Source: JAFAQB01 sp045808425 (GTDB lineage Archaea > Thermoproteota > Nitrososphaeria > Nitrososphaerales > Nitrososphaeraceae). Taken from it: 51,120 nucleotides of DNA. Numbering within the stretch: position 1 is the stretch's first letter; every line of letters starts with the position of its first letter. A program made the translations under genes and the position numbers. The DNA is taken from assembly GCA_045808425.1 (NCBI GenBank), contig JBJMFM010000309.1, positions 1 to 51,120 on the forward strand, read 5' to 3'. This document shows, piece after piece, positions 43,591 to 51,120 of the stretch. The notes under the pieces were generated by a model. The model was not told where the DNA came from. It worked only from the letters and a program-made list of their open reading frames with translations, and did no database searches.

Positions 43591-45297
43591 ATGTGTGGAA
43601 TAGTAGGTATTTTAAGTAAAAAGAATGAAAATGTTGCCCCGCTCATTGGGCCTATGCTTTCTTGCATAGCAAGTCGTGGTCCGGATGGGGCAGGAATAGC
43701 GGCTGATGACTTTGTTGTACAGTCAGACTCACTAGAAAATGTAGAATATCAAAAGATTTATGGAAGCAGTGTTTTGGGTCATCTAAGACTTGCAATAGTC
43801 GGCGGTACTTGTGGGCAGCAGCCTTTTCGTAGCTGCGATAATAGATTAACTGTCGAACATAATGGCGAGATTTATAACTATAAGAAAATTCGAAGGAAAT
43901 TATTAAAGCACCATAAATTTGATACTCTAACAGATAGTGAAGTTATAGTTCACCTGTTAGAAGATCATCTTACCAAAAGCAATGATTTAGTTTACGCAAT
44001 TAGAAAGACAGTTGCTGAACTCGATGGTGTGTATGCTCTTGTTATTAAAGACGAAGTAACAGGAACCATAGCTTTAGTTAGAGATAAAATTGGTGTAAGG
44101 CAGATTTATTATGGCGAAAATGATAGCTTTGTAGCCTTTGCATCCGAGCGAAAGGCATTATGGAAAGTAGGAATAAAAGAGCCTACAAAATGTGTATTGC
44201 CTGGACATACGATACTCATCAAATCAAATGGCTTTTTGCAAGAATTTGAGGTATCACGTCCTCCAGTACAATCAACTAAAATAGTTTATAAAACAATGAC
44301 TTCAGCCGTTAGCGCATACCAAAAGGCGTTACTTATGTCCATGAAAAAGCGTACTCAGGACTTCAAGAGAGTTGGAATAATTTTCTCTGGCGGCATTGAC
44401 AGTGTAATCATTGCTTGGCTTGCAAAGAAAATGGTACCTGAAGTTATTTGCTATACTGCAGGTATTGAAGGTTCTACAGATATTGCATTTGCACGGAATA
44501 TAGCAAAGAAACTCAAACTTAAGCTAAGAGTTAATGAACTTACTCGTAATGAGGTAGAACAAATGATTCCGGAGATTATCAATGTTATTGAGAATACAAA
44601 CGCCGGCCAAGTAGAAGTTGCAGTTCCAGTATATGCTGCAATAAAGCTTGCACATGAAGATGGAATTAAAGTAATGTTTACAGGACAGGCTGCAGATGAG
44701 CTTTTTGGAGGGTATTCGTGGTATACAAAAGTAGTTGAAAAAGAAGGATATCAAAAGTTACGGGAACATATGACCGAAGATTTACTTTTGCTTTACAAGG
44801 AGACTCTTGAAAGAGAAGATAAAATTGCAATGGCACATAGTATAGAGATGCGCGAACCTTTTCTTGATATGGAAATAATCAGAGTTTCCATGCACATGGA
44901 TCTGAAGTTGAATGTAAAATCAGGAGATGATGCCTTTGGAAAACATGTACATAGAAGACTTGCCCAGAAACTGGGTATTCCAAGGAATATAGCCTATCGT
45001 ATCAAAGAAGCAGCACAGCATGGTTCAGGTATGCATTCAGTATTTGATACAATATCCAGGAATCATGGATTTGATGAATCTACGATTCCTATCGCATATC
45101 TAGATGCCCTTAGATCACGTGAAAGAATTGGTAGCTCGCAAAGATATGGCCACCTATTTGAAAACGAAACAATGTGGATTGCGGAACCACATGTACAGAT
45201 GTATTTGGATAGCATTTCAAAGACTTTGCCAATTTTCGAACAAAATGTGATGGTAAAGTCAACTAAAAGAGGAGAGAGAAAATATATTAAATTATAA
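43591..45297 (+). CDS. asnB: glutamine-hydrolysing asparagine synthetase
   Basis: An enzyme (EC 6.3.5.4) of 568 residues making asparagine from aspartate and glutamine. I start at ATG 43591 rather than the upstream TTG (43570), since Cys2 must become the N-terminal nucleophile of the amidotransferase domain (MCGIVGIL). Other features: SRGPDGAG, EHNGEIYNYKKIRRKL, the pyrophosphate loop FSGGIDSVI in the synthetase domain, and FTGQAADELFGGYSWY. Monocistronic. Confidence 0.93.
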   Translation: MCGIVGILSKKNENVAPLIGPMLSCIASRGPDGAGIAADDFVVQSDSLENVEYQKIYGSSVLGHLRLAIVGGTCGQQPFRSCDNRLTVEHNGEIYNYKKIRRKLLKHHKFDTLTDSEVIVHLLEDHLTKSNDLVYAIRKTVAELDGVYALVIKDEVTGTIALVRDKIGVRQIYYGENDSFVAFASERKALWKVGIKEPTKCVLPGHTILIKSNGFLQEFEVSRPPVQSTKIVYKTMTSAVSAYQKALLMSMKKRTQDFKRVGIIFSGGIDSVIIAWLAKKMVPEVICYTAGIEGSTDIAFARNIAKKLKLKLRVNELTRNEVEQMIPEIINVIENTNAGQVEVAVPVYAAIKLAHEDGIKVMFTGQAADELFGGYSWYTKVVEKEGYQKLREHMTEDLLLLYKETLEREDKIAMAHSIEMREPFLDMEIIRVSMHMDLKLNVKSGDDAFGKHVHRRLAQKLGIPRNIAYRIKEAAQHGSGMHSVFDTISRNHGFDESTIPIAYLDALRSRERIGSSQRYGHLFENETMWIAEPHVQMYLDSISKTLPIFEQNVMVKSTKRGERKYIKL

Positions 45298-45561
45298 ATC
45301 TATCTTTTGAAACAATTATCTATCTGGTCATTAATAGATCTACATATCCATAAATATCCATACATTACAATCAAAAAGATAATTAGTTCATCCCTATTGA
45401 ATTAATTGATTTAATCGTAAAACATAATATATAAAGAAATGATCACATCTACACGTCTAAATAACTGACAGTAATCTGGATATAATTTTATACATTATTA
45501 TATGACGCTCGTCGTAAATGGATGACAAACCTTAATTCTTAGAAATGTATAGTCACTTATC

Positions 45562-45993
45562 ATGCCTAATGCTTTTCCAGAAGAAGATGGAGAGTATGTA
45601 CTTGTAAAAATAAGTTATGTCGGTTTTGCTGACCAGCTGGGATTAGAGGGCATTGTTATTCTAAAGACATTTGATGGAAAAGAATTTCCAATGCGTGCCT
45701 TTTCTGGTGAAGTTGCCAGGCATATTTCACGATTCAAGGAAGGTGACAAAAATACTATACCCACCATCTATAATTTAGTTGAAGAAATAGCAGTTATGCA
45801 AGATTTGTTGCTCATGGAAGTTAGAGTGTATCAGAGCGGTTCTGTTTTACGTGCAAACTTATACTTTAAAGGCAGAAAGGAACCGTTGATATTAAGAAAT
45901 TATCGTGCATCAGATTCAATTGCCCTAGCAGCTTATTATGATGTGCCAATCAAAGTAAGGAAGAGTTTATTTGAAGAAACAATTGAACAATAA
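45562..45993 (+). CDS. bifunctional nuclease (DUF151) domain protein
   Basis: A 143-residue protein of the BFN/DUF151 family: VLVKISYVGFADQLGLEGIV, LKTFDGKEFPMRAFSGEVAR, PTIYNLVEEIAVMQDLLLME and the ending NYRASDSIALAAYYDVPI are typical. Plant and bacterial relatives have been described with DNase/RNase activity; the archaeal role is unknown. Start is ATG. It is convergent with purP, with 26 bases between stops. Confidence 0.88.
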   Translation: MPNAFPEEDGEYVLVKISYVGFADQLGLEGIVILKTFDGKEFPMRAFSGEVARHISRFKEGDKNTIPTIYNLVEEIAVMQDLLLMEVRVYQSGSVLRANLYFKGRKEPLILRNYRASDSIALAAYYDVPIKVRKSLFEETIEQ

Positions 45994-46019
45994 TAATAAT
46001 ATAATCATGAACAGCAAAA

Positions 46020-47129
46020 TTAGGTTACTATTTCTGCAAGTCTCTTTTGTGCTATTGCATTTTTAACTTCTATTGCAATCCTTCTGCCAACACCCATGGT
46101 ATGACCGTAGTAATATTTTGCATACGGGCTTGTAGTTGCCATGATTGGATTACCTGGAACTCTAAGCGATACATCATATACTACCAAATTCAAGTCTGGT
46201 GTAACAATACTCTGTAATGAAATTGGGCCTATGATTCCTGGTGGGTATTCTCTTTCTACCGCCATAGTGAATTTATCGCCTATTTCGAACACCTTTTCAA
46301 GCAACGATTCGCGTATGCTTGCTGGCGTATGCCCTACTTCAATATTCTGCAAATCAATATTATTACTAATTTCAAGTTGCTCTCTTGCAGGTAATGAGGT
46401 GGTGAAATCGTGTAGATTAGTTTGTAATCTTCTTTCAATTCCTAGAAATTCTGTTTCATTAGTCAATGGAGAATGAAAAAAGTTAAAGTTAAAGTAAGTC
46501 CCAATTACGTATTCCTCGATAATTGCAGAGTTAAGGTCTTGTTCATTAATGAGGCCACCTTCAATCTTTAATTTTGATTTCCTTTTATAATCCTCAGTTG
46601 AAGATACAATAAAAAACGCCCTTTCCAATTTTCGTTTCGCTTCCTGAACTTTGACTAGTGCTGGACCGTCAATATCATAAGAATTTTTGTAAATTCTTGG
46701 ATGTCTAATCTTTGCTTTTTCAAGTAAATAATATTGGTTTCTACTTGTAGTGCGCTCTTCTGCTCTCAACAGTGGCCTGTTTCCAAAGATAGGAATCTCG
46801 AAGTTATTTTCAATATTATCATAGCCCAGATAAGCAGTAAGAGCACGATGGGTAATCATTATGGTATTCAATTGATGCAATTTTTTTTGATTTTCTCTAT
46901 TCATAATATCAGAGAACTTATCAAGCAAAATGATTTTATCTGCAAGTCGTTTAAATCGCTGATACGGAAGCTCTCGTCCCTTTTGGCATATACAAACAGT
47001 CTTCATATTTTCGTCTTTAGCGCCATCCATGATTTCTAATGCAGAATGGCTTCCCAGAGTACCAATTGTAATGTTCTCCAAGTCATATTGATTGTTGACA
47101 ATGTTTGAAACGTGACGTGGACTGATCAT
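46020..47129 (-). CDS. purP: formate-dependent FAICAR synthetase PurP
   Basis: A 369-residue ATP-grasp ligase (EC 6.3.4.23) that formylates AICAR with free formate and ATP, the archaeal replacement for PurH transformylase in purine synthesis. Family stretches: TIGTLGSHSALEIMDGAKDE, NTIMITHRALTAYLGYDNIE, PIFGNRPLLRAEERT, NFNFFHSPLTNETEFLGIER and YDVSLRVPGNPIMATTSPYA then KYYYG. Full length. tatA lies about 100 bases upstream on the same strand. Confidence 0.94.
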   Translation of the reverse strand: MISPRHVSNIVNNQYDLENITIGTLGSHSALEIMDGAKDENMKTVCICQKGRELPYQRFKRLADKIILLDKFSDIMNRENQKKLHQLNTIMITHRALTAYLGYDNIENNFEIPIFGNRPLLRAEERTTSRNQYYLLEKAKIRHPRIYKNSYDIDGPALVKVQEAKRKLERAFFIVSSTEDYKRKSKLKIEGGLINEQDLNSAIIEEYVIGTYFNFNFFHSPLTNETEFLGIERRLQTNLHDFTTSLPAREQLEISNNIDLQNIEVGHTPASIRESLLEKVFEIGDKFTMAVEREYPPGIIGPISLQSIVTPDLNLVVYDVSLRVPGNPIMATTSPYAKYYYGHTMGVGRRIAIEVKNAIAQKRLAEIVT

Positions 47130-47230
47130 GACTACTACTACTAATTATTATTATACTAAGTCTTCTTCATGATACAGAGTTGAGTTGTGCAATACAAAAA
47201 AATATTTCAAAGAAAAAAAATTTCACATCG

Positions 47231-47566
47231 TTAAGCTTGACCCTTGCTTCTGTTAATTTCTGTTTCAATAGAAGATCTAAGATCTTCATCATTTTTACTG
47301 GAATAATCAATTCCTAATGTATCAGCTATTGATTCGAGCTTTTCTCTGTCTATGTTTGTTGTGGTACCATCTTGCTTTTTAAGTTGTTGAATCTCTCTTC
47401 TTGCTTCAATTCTAGCCTTTTCGTATTCTGTAGATGCCTTACCAAATGATCTGGCAAGCTCTGGGATTTTTTTTACGCCAAAGAAGAGTGCTGCAATTAC
47501 TACTACGATAATTATTATTTCAGCGCCATTAACAATTCCCATTATGAGGCTAGTTAGTCCTAACAT
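47231..47566 (-). CDS. tatA: twin-arginine translocase subunit TatA/E
   Basis: A 111-residue protein with a single transmembrane helix (about 14-30), the hinge FFGVKKIPELARSFGKAS, then an amphipathic helix and a charged tail. It forms the export pore for folded proteins together with TatC. The protein is longer than many TatA because of the acidic C-terminal extension. It follows tatC on the same strand after about 75 bases, as expected for a tat operon. Confidence 0.9.
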   Translation of the reverse strand: MLGLTSLIMGIVNGAEIIIIVVVIAALFFGVKKIPELARSFGKASTEYEKARIEARREIQQLKKQDGTTTNIDREKLESIADTLGIDYSSKNDEDLRSSIETEINRSKGQA

Positions 47567-47639
47567 TTGCGTATATATGTATATCAGATTAATAATTTAA
47601 GTGTTGATTTTAATATTTTAGTAGAAGAATTTGCAAATC

Positions 47640-48488
47640 CTAAGATACTAGTATTCCTCTTCTTCTTCTCAACTTGTCTCTTCTTTCAATTGCCACCATC
47701 CCCAATAGATACAGTGTAATCATGGGCCCTGCAACAAACCACATAGTAATGCCACTACCATCAGGGGTTATTATAGCACCAAAGATTACTAAAACCAAAG
47801 CAGCGTATCTAAAGTTTTTTCTCCAAAATCGAGTATCAATTATATCAGTCAAAGCAATTGCATACATTACGATAGGAAGCTCAAAAGCAATTCCAAATCC
47901 CAGAAAGAATTGCAGTACAAACGATATAAAGTCATTTATGTTGAGGAATGTTGCAACACCAATGGCTTGACCGTACTTGTAGAGAAAATTAAGAGTAAAC
48001 GGAATCACTACAATATATGAAAATACTATACCAGTGATACATAGAGAAACTATGGGTAGAAATACATTAATTATTCCGATTTTTTTTGTCTGATTACCAA
48101 TAGCAGGAGAAATAAAGCCAAATATTTCCTTAATAATTATTGGTATTGAGCCTATAATACCAGTTAATAATGAAACATACACTTGAGCAAAAAATGCCTG
48201 TCCAGGTGCAGTTTGGATCAGGTCTACTTCTGGTGGAAGTAACGTCTTTTCCATAAAAGAGGTGATTTGTATAGCGATGTTATGGAATGGATCCGGATAT
48301 GGGTAAAACAATTGTATACCGTTACTATTGTTATTGTTATTATTATCAATAGGATAATAGAGTGTAAGCGTTTTTATGCCAAAACTCATAGAAAAAATAG
48401 TAATAATCATAATTGAGATTACGATACGAAGCATTCTTGAGCGTAACTCGTCAATATGCTCACGGATGGACATCATTCTTGTTGACAT
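47640..48488 (-). CDS. tatC: Sec-independent protein translocase TatC
   Basis: A 282-residue membrane protein with six transmembrane segments. The conserved N-terminal REHIDELRSRMLRIVISI is the signal-recognition region. LPPEVDLIQTAPGQAFFAQV and the PLTxxF-like FGFISPAIGNQTKK region fit the periplasmic and cytosolic loops. A run of Asn (about 50-58) expands the first external loop. It docks twin-arginine signal peptides and works with the TatA gene just downstream. Confidence 0.94.
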   Translation of the reverse strand: MSTRMMSIREHIDELRSRMLRIVISIMIITIFSMSFGIKTLTLYYPIDNNNNNNSNGIQLFYPYPDPFHNIAIQITSFMEKTLLPPEVDLIQTAPGQAFFAQVYVSLLTGIIGSIPIIIKEIFGFISPAIGNQTKKIGIINVFLPIVSLCITGIVFSYIVVIPFTLNFLYKYGQAIGVATFLNINDFISFVLQFFLGFGIAFELPIVMYAIALTDIIDTRFWRKNFRYAALVLVIFGAIITPDGSGITMWFVAGPMITLYLLGMVAIERRDKLRRRRGILVS

Positions 48489-48701
48489 GATGCGTCAGTA
48501 GTACATGGACTTGTGTTGTTGATAAATATAATTGTGCGTGTCTGTCTAGTGGCGATTATCGTTTTTAAAATCACTAGCGATTTTATTATATGGTTCTCCT
48601 TTGTATTTAACAAGGAAGGCCTACCTACTAAATGACAGTCCATCTCTATTTAAAAGACTGATAATAAGGTTTTACTGTAACCCTACTAGTTTTTTGCATT
48701 T

Positions 48702-48722
48702 TTTCTTCTTCTTCTTCTTCTT
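48702..48722 (+). repeat. CTT trinucleotide microsatellite
   Basis: Tandem CTT/TTC repeats about 60 bases before the GT4 start at 48784. It would read as a Phe run in the upstream extension of that frame, which is one reason to reject the longer start. A length-variable repeat in a promoter region can cause phase variation. Confidence 0.5.
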
Positions 48723-48783
48723 GAATAGACTTGATGAAGATCAAGAATATCGCTTACTAATATGGATATTAATAATAATAAGA

Positions 48784-49956
48784 ATGCTCATAACTTGTAC
48801 TGTGAAAGCTGTTGTAATTCATCATACTTTGAACGCTCCTGGCGGTGAGTCAACAGTTGCAATAGAGACAATGGAGTCATTATATGAGCTTGGGTATGAT
48901 ATTGAATTAATTACCGTTCAAAAACCAAATCTAGAATATTTAGCCAAAATATATGGAAAAAGAATACATATTAGAAAGATAAAATCATTAATCCCATTTA
49001 AAATGAATTATTTCAGCCTGTATCAAAGATTATTAATGGTAATACCACGTCTAGGCCTTAGAGATTCAGATATCATCATAAATACACATGGCAGTGTCAT
49101 ACCTTATAGGATTCCAAATGATATATCATGCATATCATATCTTCACTTTCCAATAAGTGTTCTCAATAGTTCTGATTCTGATCATGGCAGTAAAAAATAT
49201 CAAAAATCATTTCTTTGGAATGCTTATTTCAAACCATATGCTGTTATGGCGAATGAACTTATGAAAAGAGCATTATTCAGATCAAATATAATTCTGGTCA
49301 ATTCAAAATTCACAAAGAATGTATTAAAAAAAGTATATCCTCAAATAGACTCTCATGTATTATATCCGCCTGTAGATATTGAGCGATTTTCATCTGCTTA
49401 CAGATCAAATTCTAGAAAACGTCAGGTTTTGGTGATTTCTCGTTTCTCTGCTGAAAAGCAGATTGAAAAAGCTATAATTATAGCTCAACTGGTTCAAGAT
49501 GTAAAATTCAAAGTCATTGGATCAGTTACACCTGCAAATCGACCTTATTTTAATTTACTTCAGAAAAAGATTAAGGATTATGGGCTAGAAAATAGGATAA
49601 GTCTGGCTCCAAATGCAACCAATGAAGAAATGATCAACGCGATGTCTGAAAGCATGATTTACCTACATACCATGCATGGTGAACACTTTGGAATCTCTAT
49701 TGTGGAGGCAATGGCAGCAGGTCTTGTGCCTATTATTCCATCTTATGGTGGATGCAGCGAGATAGTTCCATCAGAATATCAGTATAGCACACTCGAAGAG
49801 GCTGCTAAATGCATTTCTAAGAATATTGATGAATACAATGAGGAAAAGAGGACAATGGTGCATGGTATTTCCAGACAGTTTTCGTCGTCACTATTTAGAA
49901 AAAGTATACAACAGTACATAAAAAAGGCACGTGACATCCAATTAATGACGGCATAA
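48784..49956 (+). CDS. GT4 glycosyltransferase, ALG11-like
   Basis: A GT4-type (GT-B fold) enzyme of 390 residues. From ATG 48784 it reads LITCTVKAVVIHHTLNAPGG and continues ESTVAIETMESLYELGYDIE. The C-terminal domain has VISRFSAEKQIEKAI, then MHGEHFGISIVEAMAAGLVP with the family EX7E-like motif, and IPSYGGCSEIV. The overall order and the CISYLHFP stretch resemble ALG11-type mannosyltransferases of lipid-linked glycan assembly. The frame is open to 48601, but that part contains a Phe run and no motif. The next GT4 follows after 39 bases. Confidence 0.85.
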   Translation: MLITCTVKAVVIHHTLNAPGGESTVAIETMESLYELGYDIELITVQKPNLEYLAKIYGKRIHIRKIKSLIPFKMNYFSLYQRLLMVIPRLGLRDSDIIINTHGSVIPYRIPNDISCISYLHFPISVLNSSDSDHGSKKYQKSFLWNAYFKPYAVMANELMKRALFRSNIILVNSKFTKNVLKKVYPQIDSHVLYPPVDIERFSSAYRSNSRKRQVLVISRFSAEKQIEKAIIIAQLVQDVKFKVIGSVTPANRPYFNLLQKKIKDYGLENRISLAPNATNEEMINAMSESMIYLHTMHGEHFGISIVEAMAAGLVPIIPSYGGCSEIVPSEYQYSTLEEAAKCISKNIDEYNEEKRTMVHGISRQFSSSLFRKSIQQYIKKARDIQLMTA

Positions 49957-49995
49957 ATATAATAACGATCCGCATATTGATCCCACAATATTAAA

Positions 49996-51120
49996 TTGAG
50001 AATTCTAGTAGTTTCTGGTGAATATCCTCCTATGAAAGGAGGCGTTGGAAGATACACTTACAACTTGGTAAACGCTCTGAAGAAGAGTGACAAGAAGAAT
50101 ATCGATGTTTATATCGTAACCAATAGCCATAAAGAAAAAGCAAATACAAACATAACTTCTCCCCTGGTAGGTGATAATAATGCTGCCATTCAGGATAATA
50201 GTAATGATCATAATAATGGCATTTATCACAGTATTACCAAAAAAGGAGATATAAAAAATTCCGACCGCCTATTAACCCTGGTACAACAACTAAAGCCGGA
50301 TATCGTCAATATACAATATGAAAGGGGCTTATATGAAATTGATACAACTATAGGTCACATGTTTAGGAGAATATTACACGGATCAACTCTTGATAAATTC
50401 TATAAGGAATGTCCAGTTCCAACTGTATCTACTCTGCATACAGTGTTCCCATATCATGAATATAAAGTATACATAAAAGAGAGAGCTCTAAGAAAAGAAG
50501 GAAGATTTGCTTTTCTTCCATTGCCGCTTCGAGCTGCAATAAGAAAATGGGTTATGAATCAGCGTTATGATTTACTTCAAGAAGTAGTGAGATTGTCATC
50601 TGATATAATAAGTCCTGCCAATACGATTCATAAAATTGTCAAACGTGGGACTGTCATATACCATGGTGCGGAGCCAGCACAATCATTATCTGCTGCAAAT
50701 AAACAGGAATTCAGACAAGAGTTTGGGTTACCTAATGACAAAAAACTCCTATTAGCTTTTGGATATGTAGGTTCCTATAAAGGATTTGATATATTGGATA
50801 ATTTACGTCTGCCAAAAGACTGGTCACTTGTAGTTAAGCAAAATAAGCATGAGCGTGGACTAGAGCAACCATTACGGATCAACAATGCTATAAATTTAGG
50901 TTTAGGTCATATTGATGATATAACACTTTCAAAACTCTTTTTTGCATGCGATGCCATTATATTTCCATACAAGATGGTTTCAATATCGGGGGTTTTATTT
51001 GATGCACTTGCGCATGGCCTTCCGTTTGTAGCAACTAATTTAGAATTCTTTAGAGAATTTGAAGAAATGCAGCTAGGTCTAACCTGTAGTAGAAATGCGA
51101 CATCATTTTCAGATTCGATA
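49996..51120 (+). CDS. GT4 glycosyltransferase, cut by window end
   Basis: From TTG the frame is open to the last base (375 codons). It begins RILVVSGEYPPMKGGVGRYT, the acceptor-side glycine loop of GT4 enzymes, then an Asn-rich insert (about 70-85), then LKPDIVNIQYERGLYEIDTT. The donor domain is LLAFGYVGSYKGFDIL, FFACDAIIFPYKMVSISGVL and FDALAHGLPFVATN. The C-terminal end is outside the window. It forms an operon with the GT4 gene before it; both probably build a surface glycan on the polyprenyl carrier. Confidence 0.85.
   Translation, partial: MRILVVSGEYPPMKGGVGRYTYNLVNALKKSDKKNIDVYIVTNSHKEKANTNITSPLVGDNNAAIQDNSNDHNNGIYHSITKKGDIKNSDRLLTLVQQLKPDIVNIQYERGLYEIDTTIGHMFRRILHGSTLDKFYKECPVPTVSTLHTVFPYHEYKVYIKERALRKEGRFAFLPLPLRAAIRKWVMNQRYDLLQEVVRLSSDIISPANTIHKIVKRGTVIYHGAEPAQSLSAANKQEFRQEFGLPNDKKLLLAFGYVGSYKGFDILDNLRLPKDWSLVVKQNKHERGLEQPLRINNAINLGLGHIDDITLSKLFFACDAIIFPYKMVSISGVLFDALAHGLPFVATNLEFFREFEEMQLGLTCSRNATSFSDSI

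Noticed and set aside
48601..48783. N-terminal extension of the first GT4 gene
   Set aside because: It includes a Phe run from the CTT microsatellite and no family similarity; the enzyme fold begins after the ATG at 48784.
1..51120. CRISPR array, insertion sequence with intact transposase, or rRNA
   Set aside because: No regularly spaced direct repeats, transposase motifs or rRNA-like GC-rich structured stretches were found.

Overview
The window is a stretch of AT-rich archaeal chromosome. Its gene content points to an ammonia-oxidising thaumarchaeon (class Nitrososphaeria), most like the soil Nitrososphaera/Nitrosocosmicus group. Support comes from a 4-hydroxybutyryl-CoA dehydratase of the 3-hydroxypropionate/4-hydroxybutyrate carbon cycle, archaeal EF-2, type II GAPDH, PurP, archaeal adenylosuccinate synthetase, an RPC34-like transcription subunit, mannosyl-3-phosphoglycerate synthase, many TTG/GTG starts, TATA-type promoters and Asn-rich low-complexity runs. 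The genus is inference; no rRNA or tRNA gene was found.

Layout. 1-5.5 kb is accessory and largely decayed. It holds the broken C-terminal part of a family B DNA polymerase, a twice-frameshifted small CxxC protein, a truncated F420-type luciferase-like oxidoreductase, a broken primase-like gene beside an intact small winged-helix protein, and a C2H2 zinc-finger miniprotein. 5.5-10.2 kb carries a TauE/SafE permease, a regulator, homoserine dehydrogenase, and a DUF47 protein overlapping tRNA-splicing endonuclease. 11.7-18.4 kb holds a tandem-SDR protein, a CheY-like receiver, type II GAPDH and trpG-trpD. 18.7-23.6 kb holds a coiled-coil protein, a Dps-like protein with an aberrant C-terminus, a DsbA-like/membrane-CxxC pair, RlmE and an RPC34 homologue. 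23.8-33.9 kb is mostly housekeeping: 4HB-CoA dehydratase, apt-mtnP purine/MTA salvage, two conserved unknowns, a DUF373 protein, UppS, a Nudix hydrolase, pyrF with a conserved partner, and purA.

34.0-39.5 kb is a second decayed accessory zone. It contains a mosaic of integrase, terminase-like and receiver pseudogenes, a GC-rich insert with a YVTN-propeller fragment, a winged-helix regulator with a frameshifted acidic tail and an operator-like repeat, and a paralogous tail remnant. 39.6-51.1 kb returns to core genes: EF-2, mannosyl-3-phosphoglycerate synthase, asparagine synthetase, a bifunctional-nuclease domain protein, PurP, TatA-TatC and two GT4 glycosyltransferases, the last cut by the window edge.

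The most useful non-routine observations are these: (i) two zones of layered pseudogenes from integrated elements; (ii) a tandem-SDR protein resembling the N-terminal half of Chloroflexus malonyl-CoA reductase but with Gln in place of the catalytic Lys; (iii) a DsbA-like protein paired with a membrane protein that has its own CxxC; (iv) a two-helical-turn operator in front of a truncated regulator; (v) several convincing miniproteins of 40-56 residues. I found no intact, clearly new multi-gene defence or mobile system.
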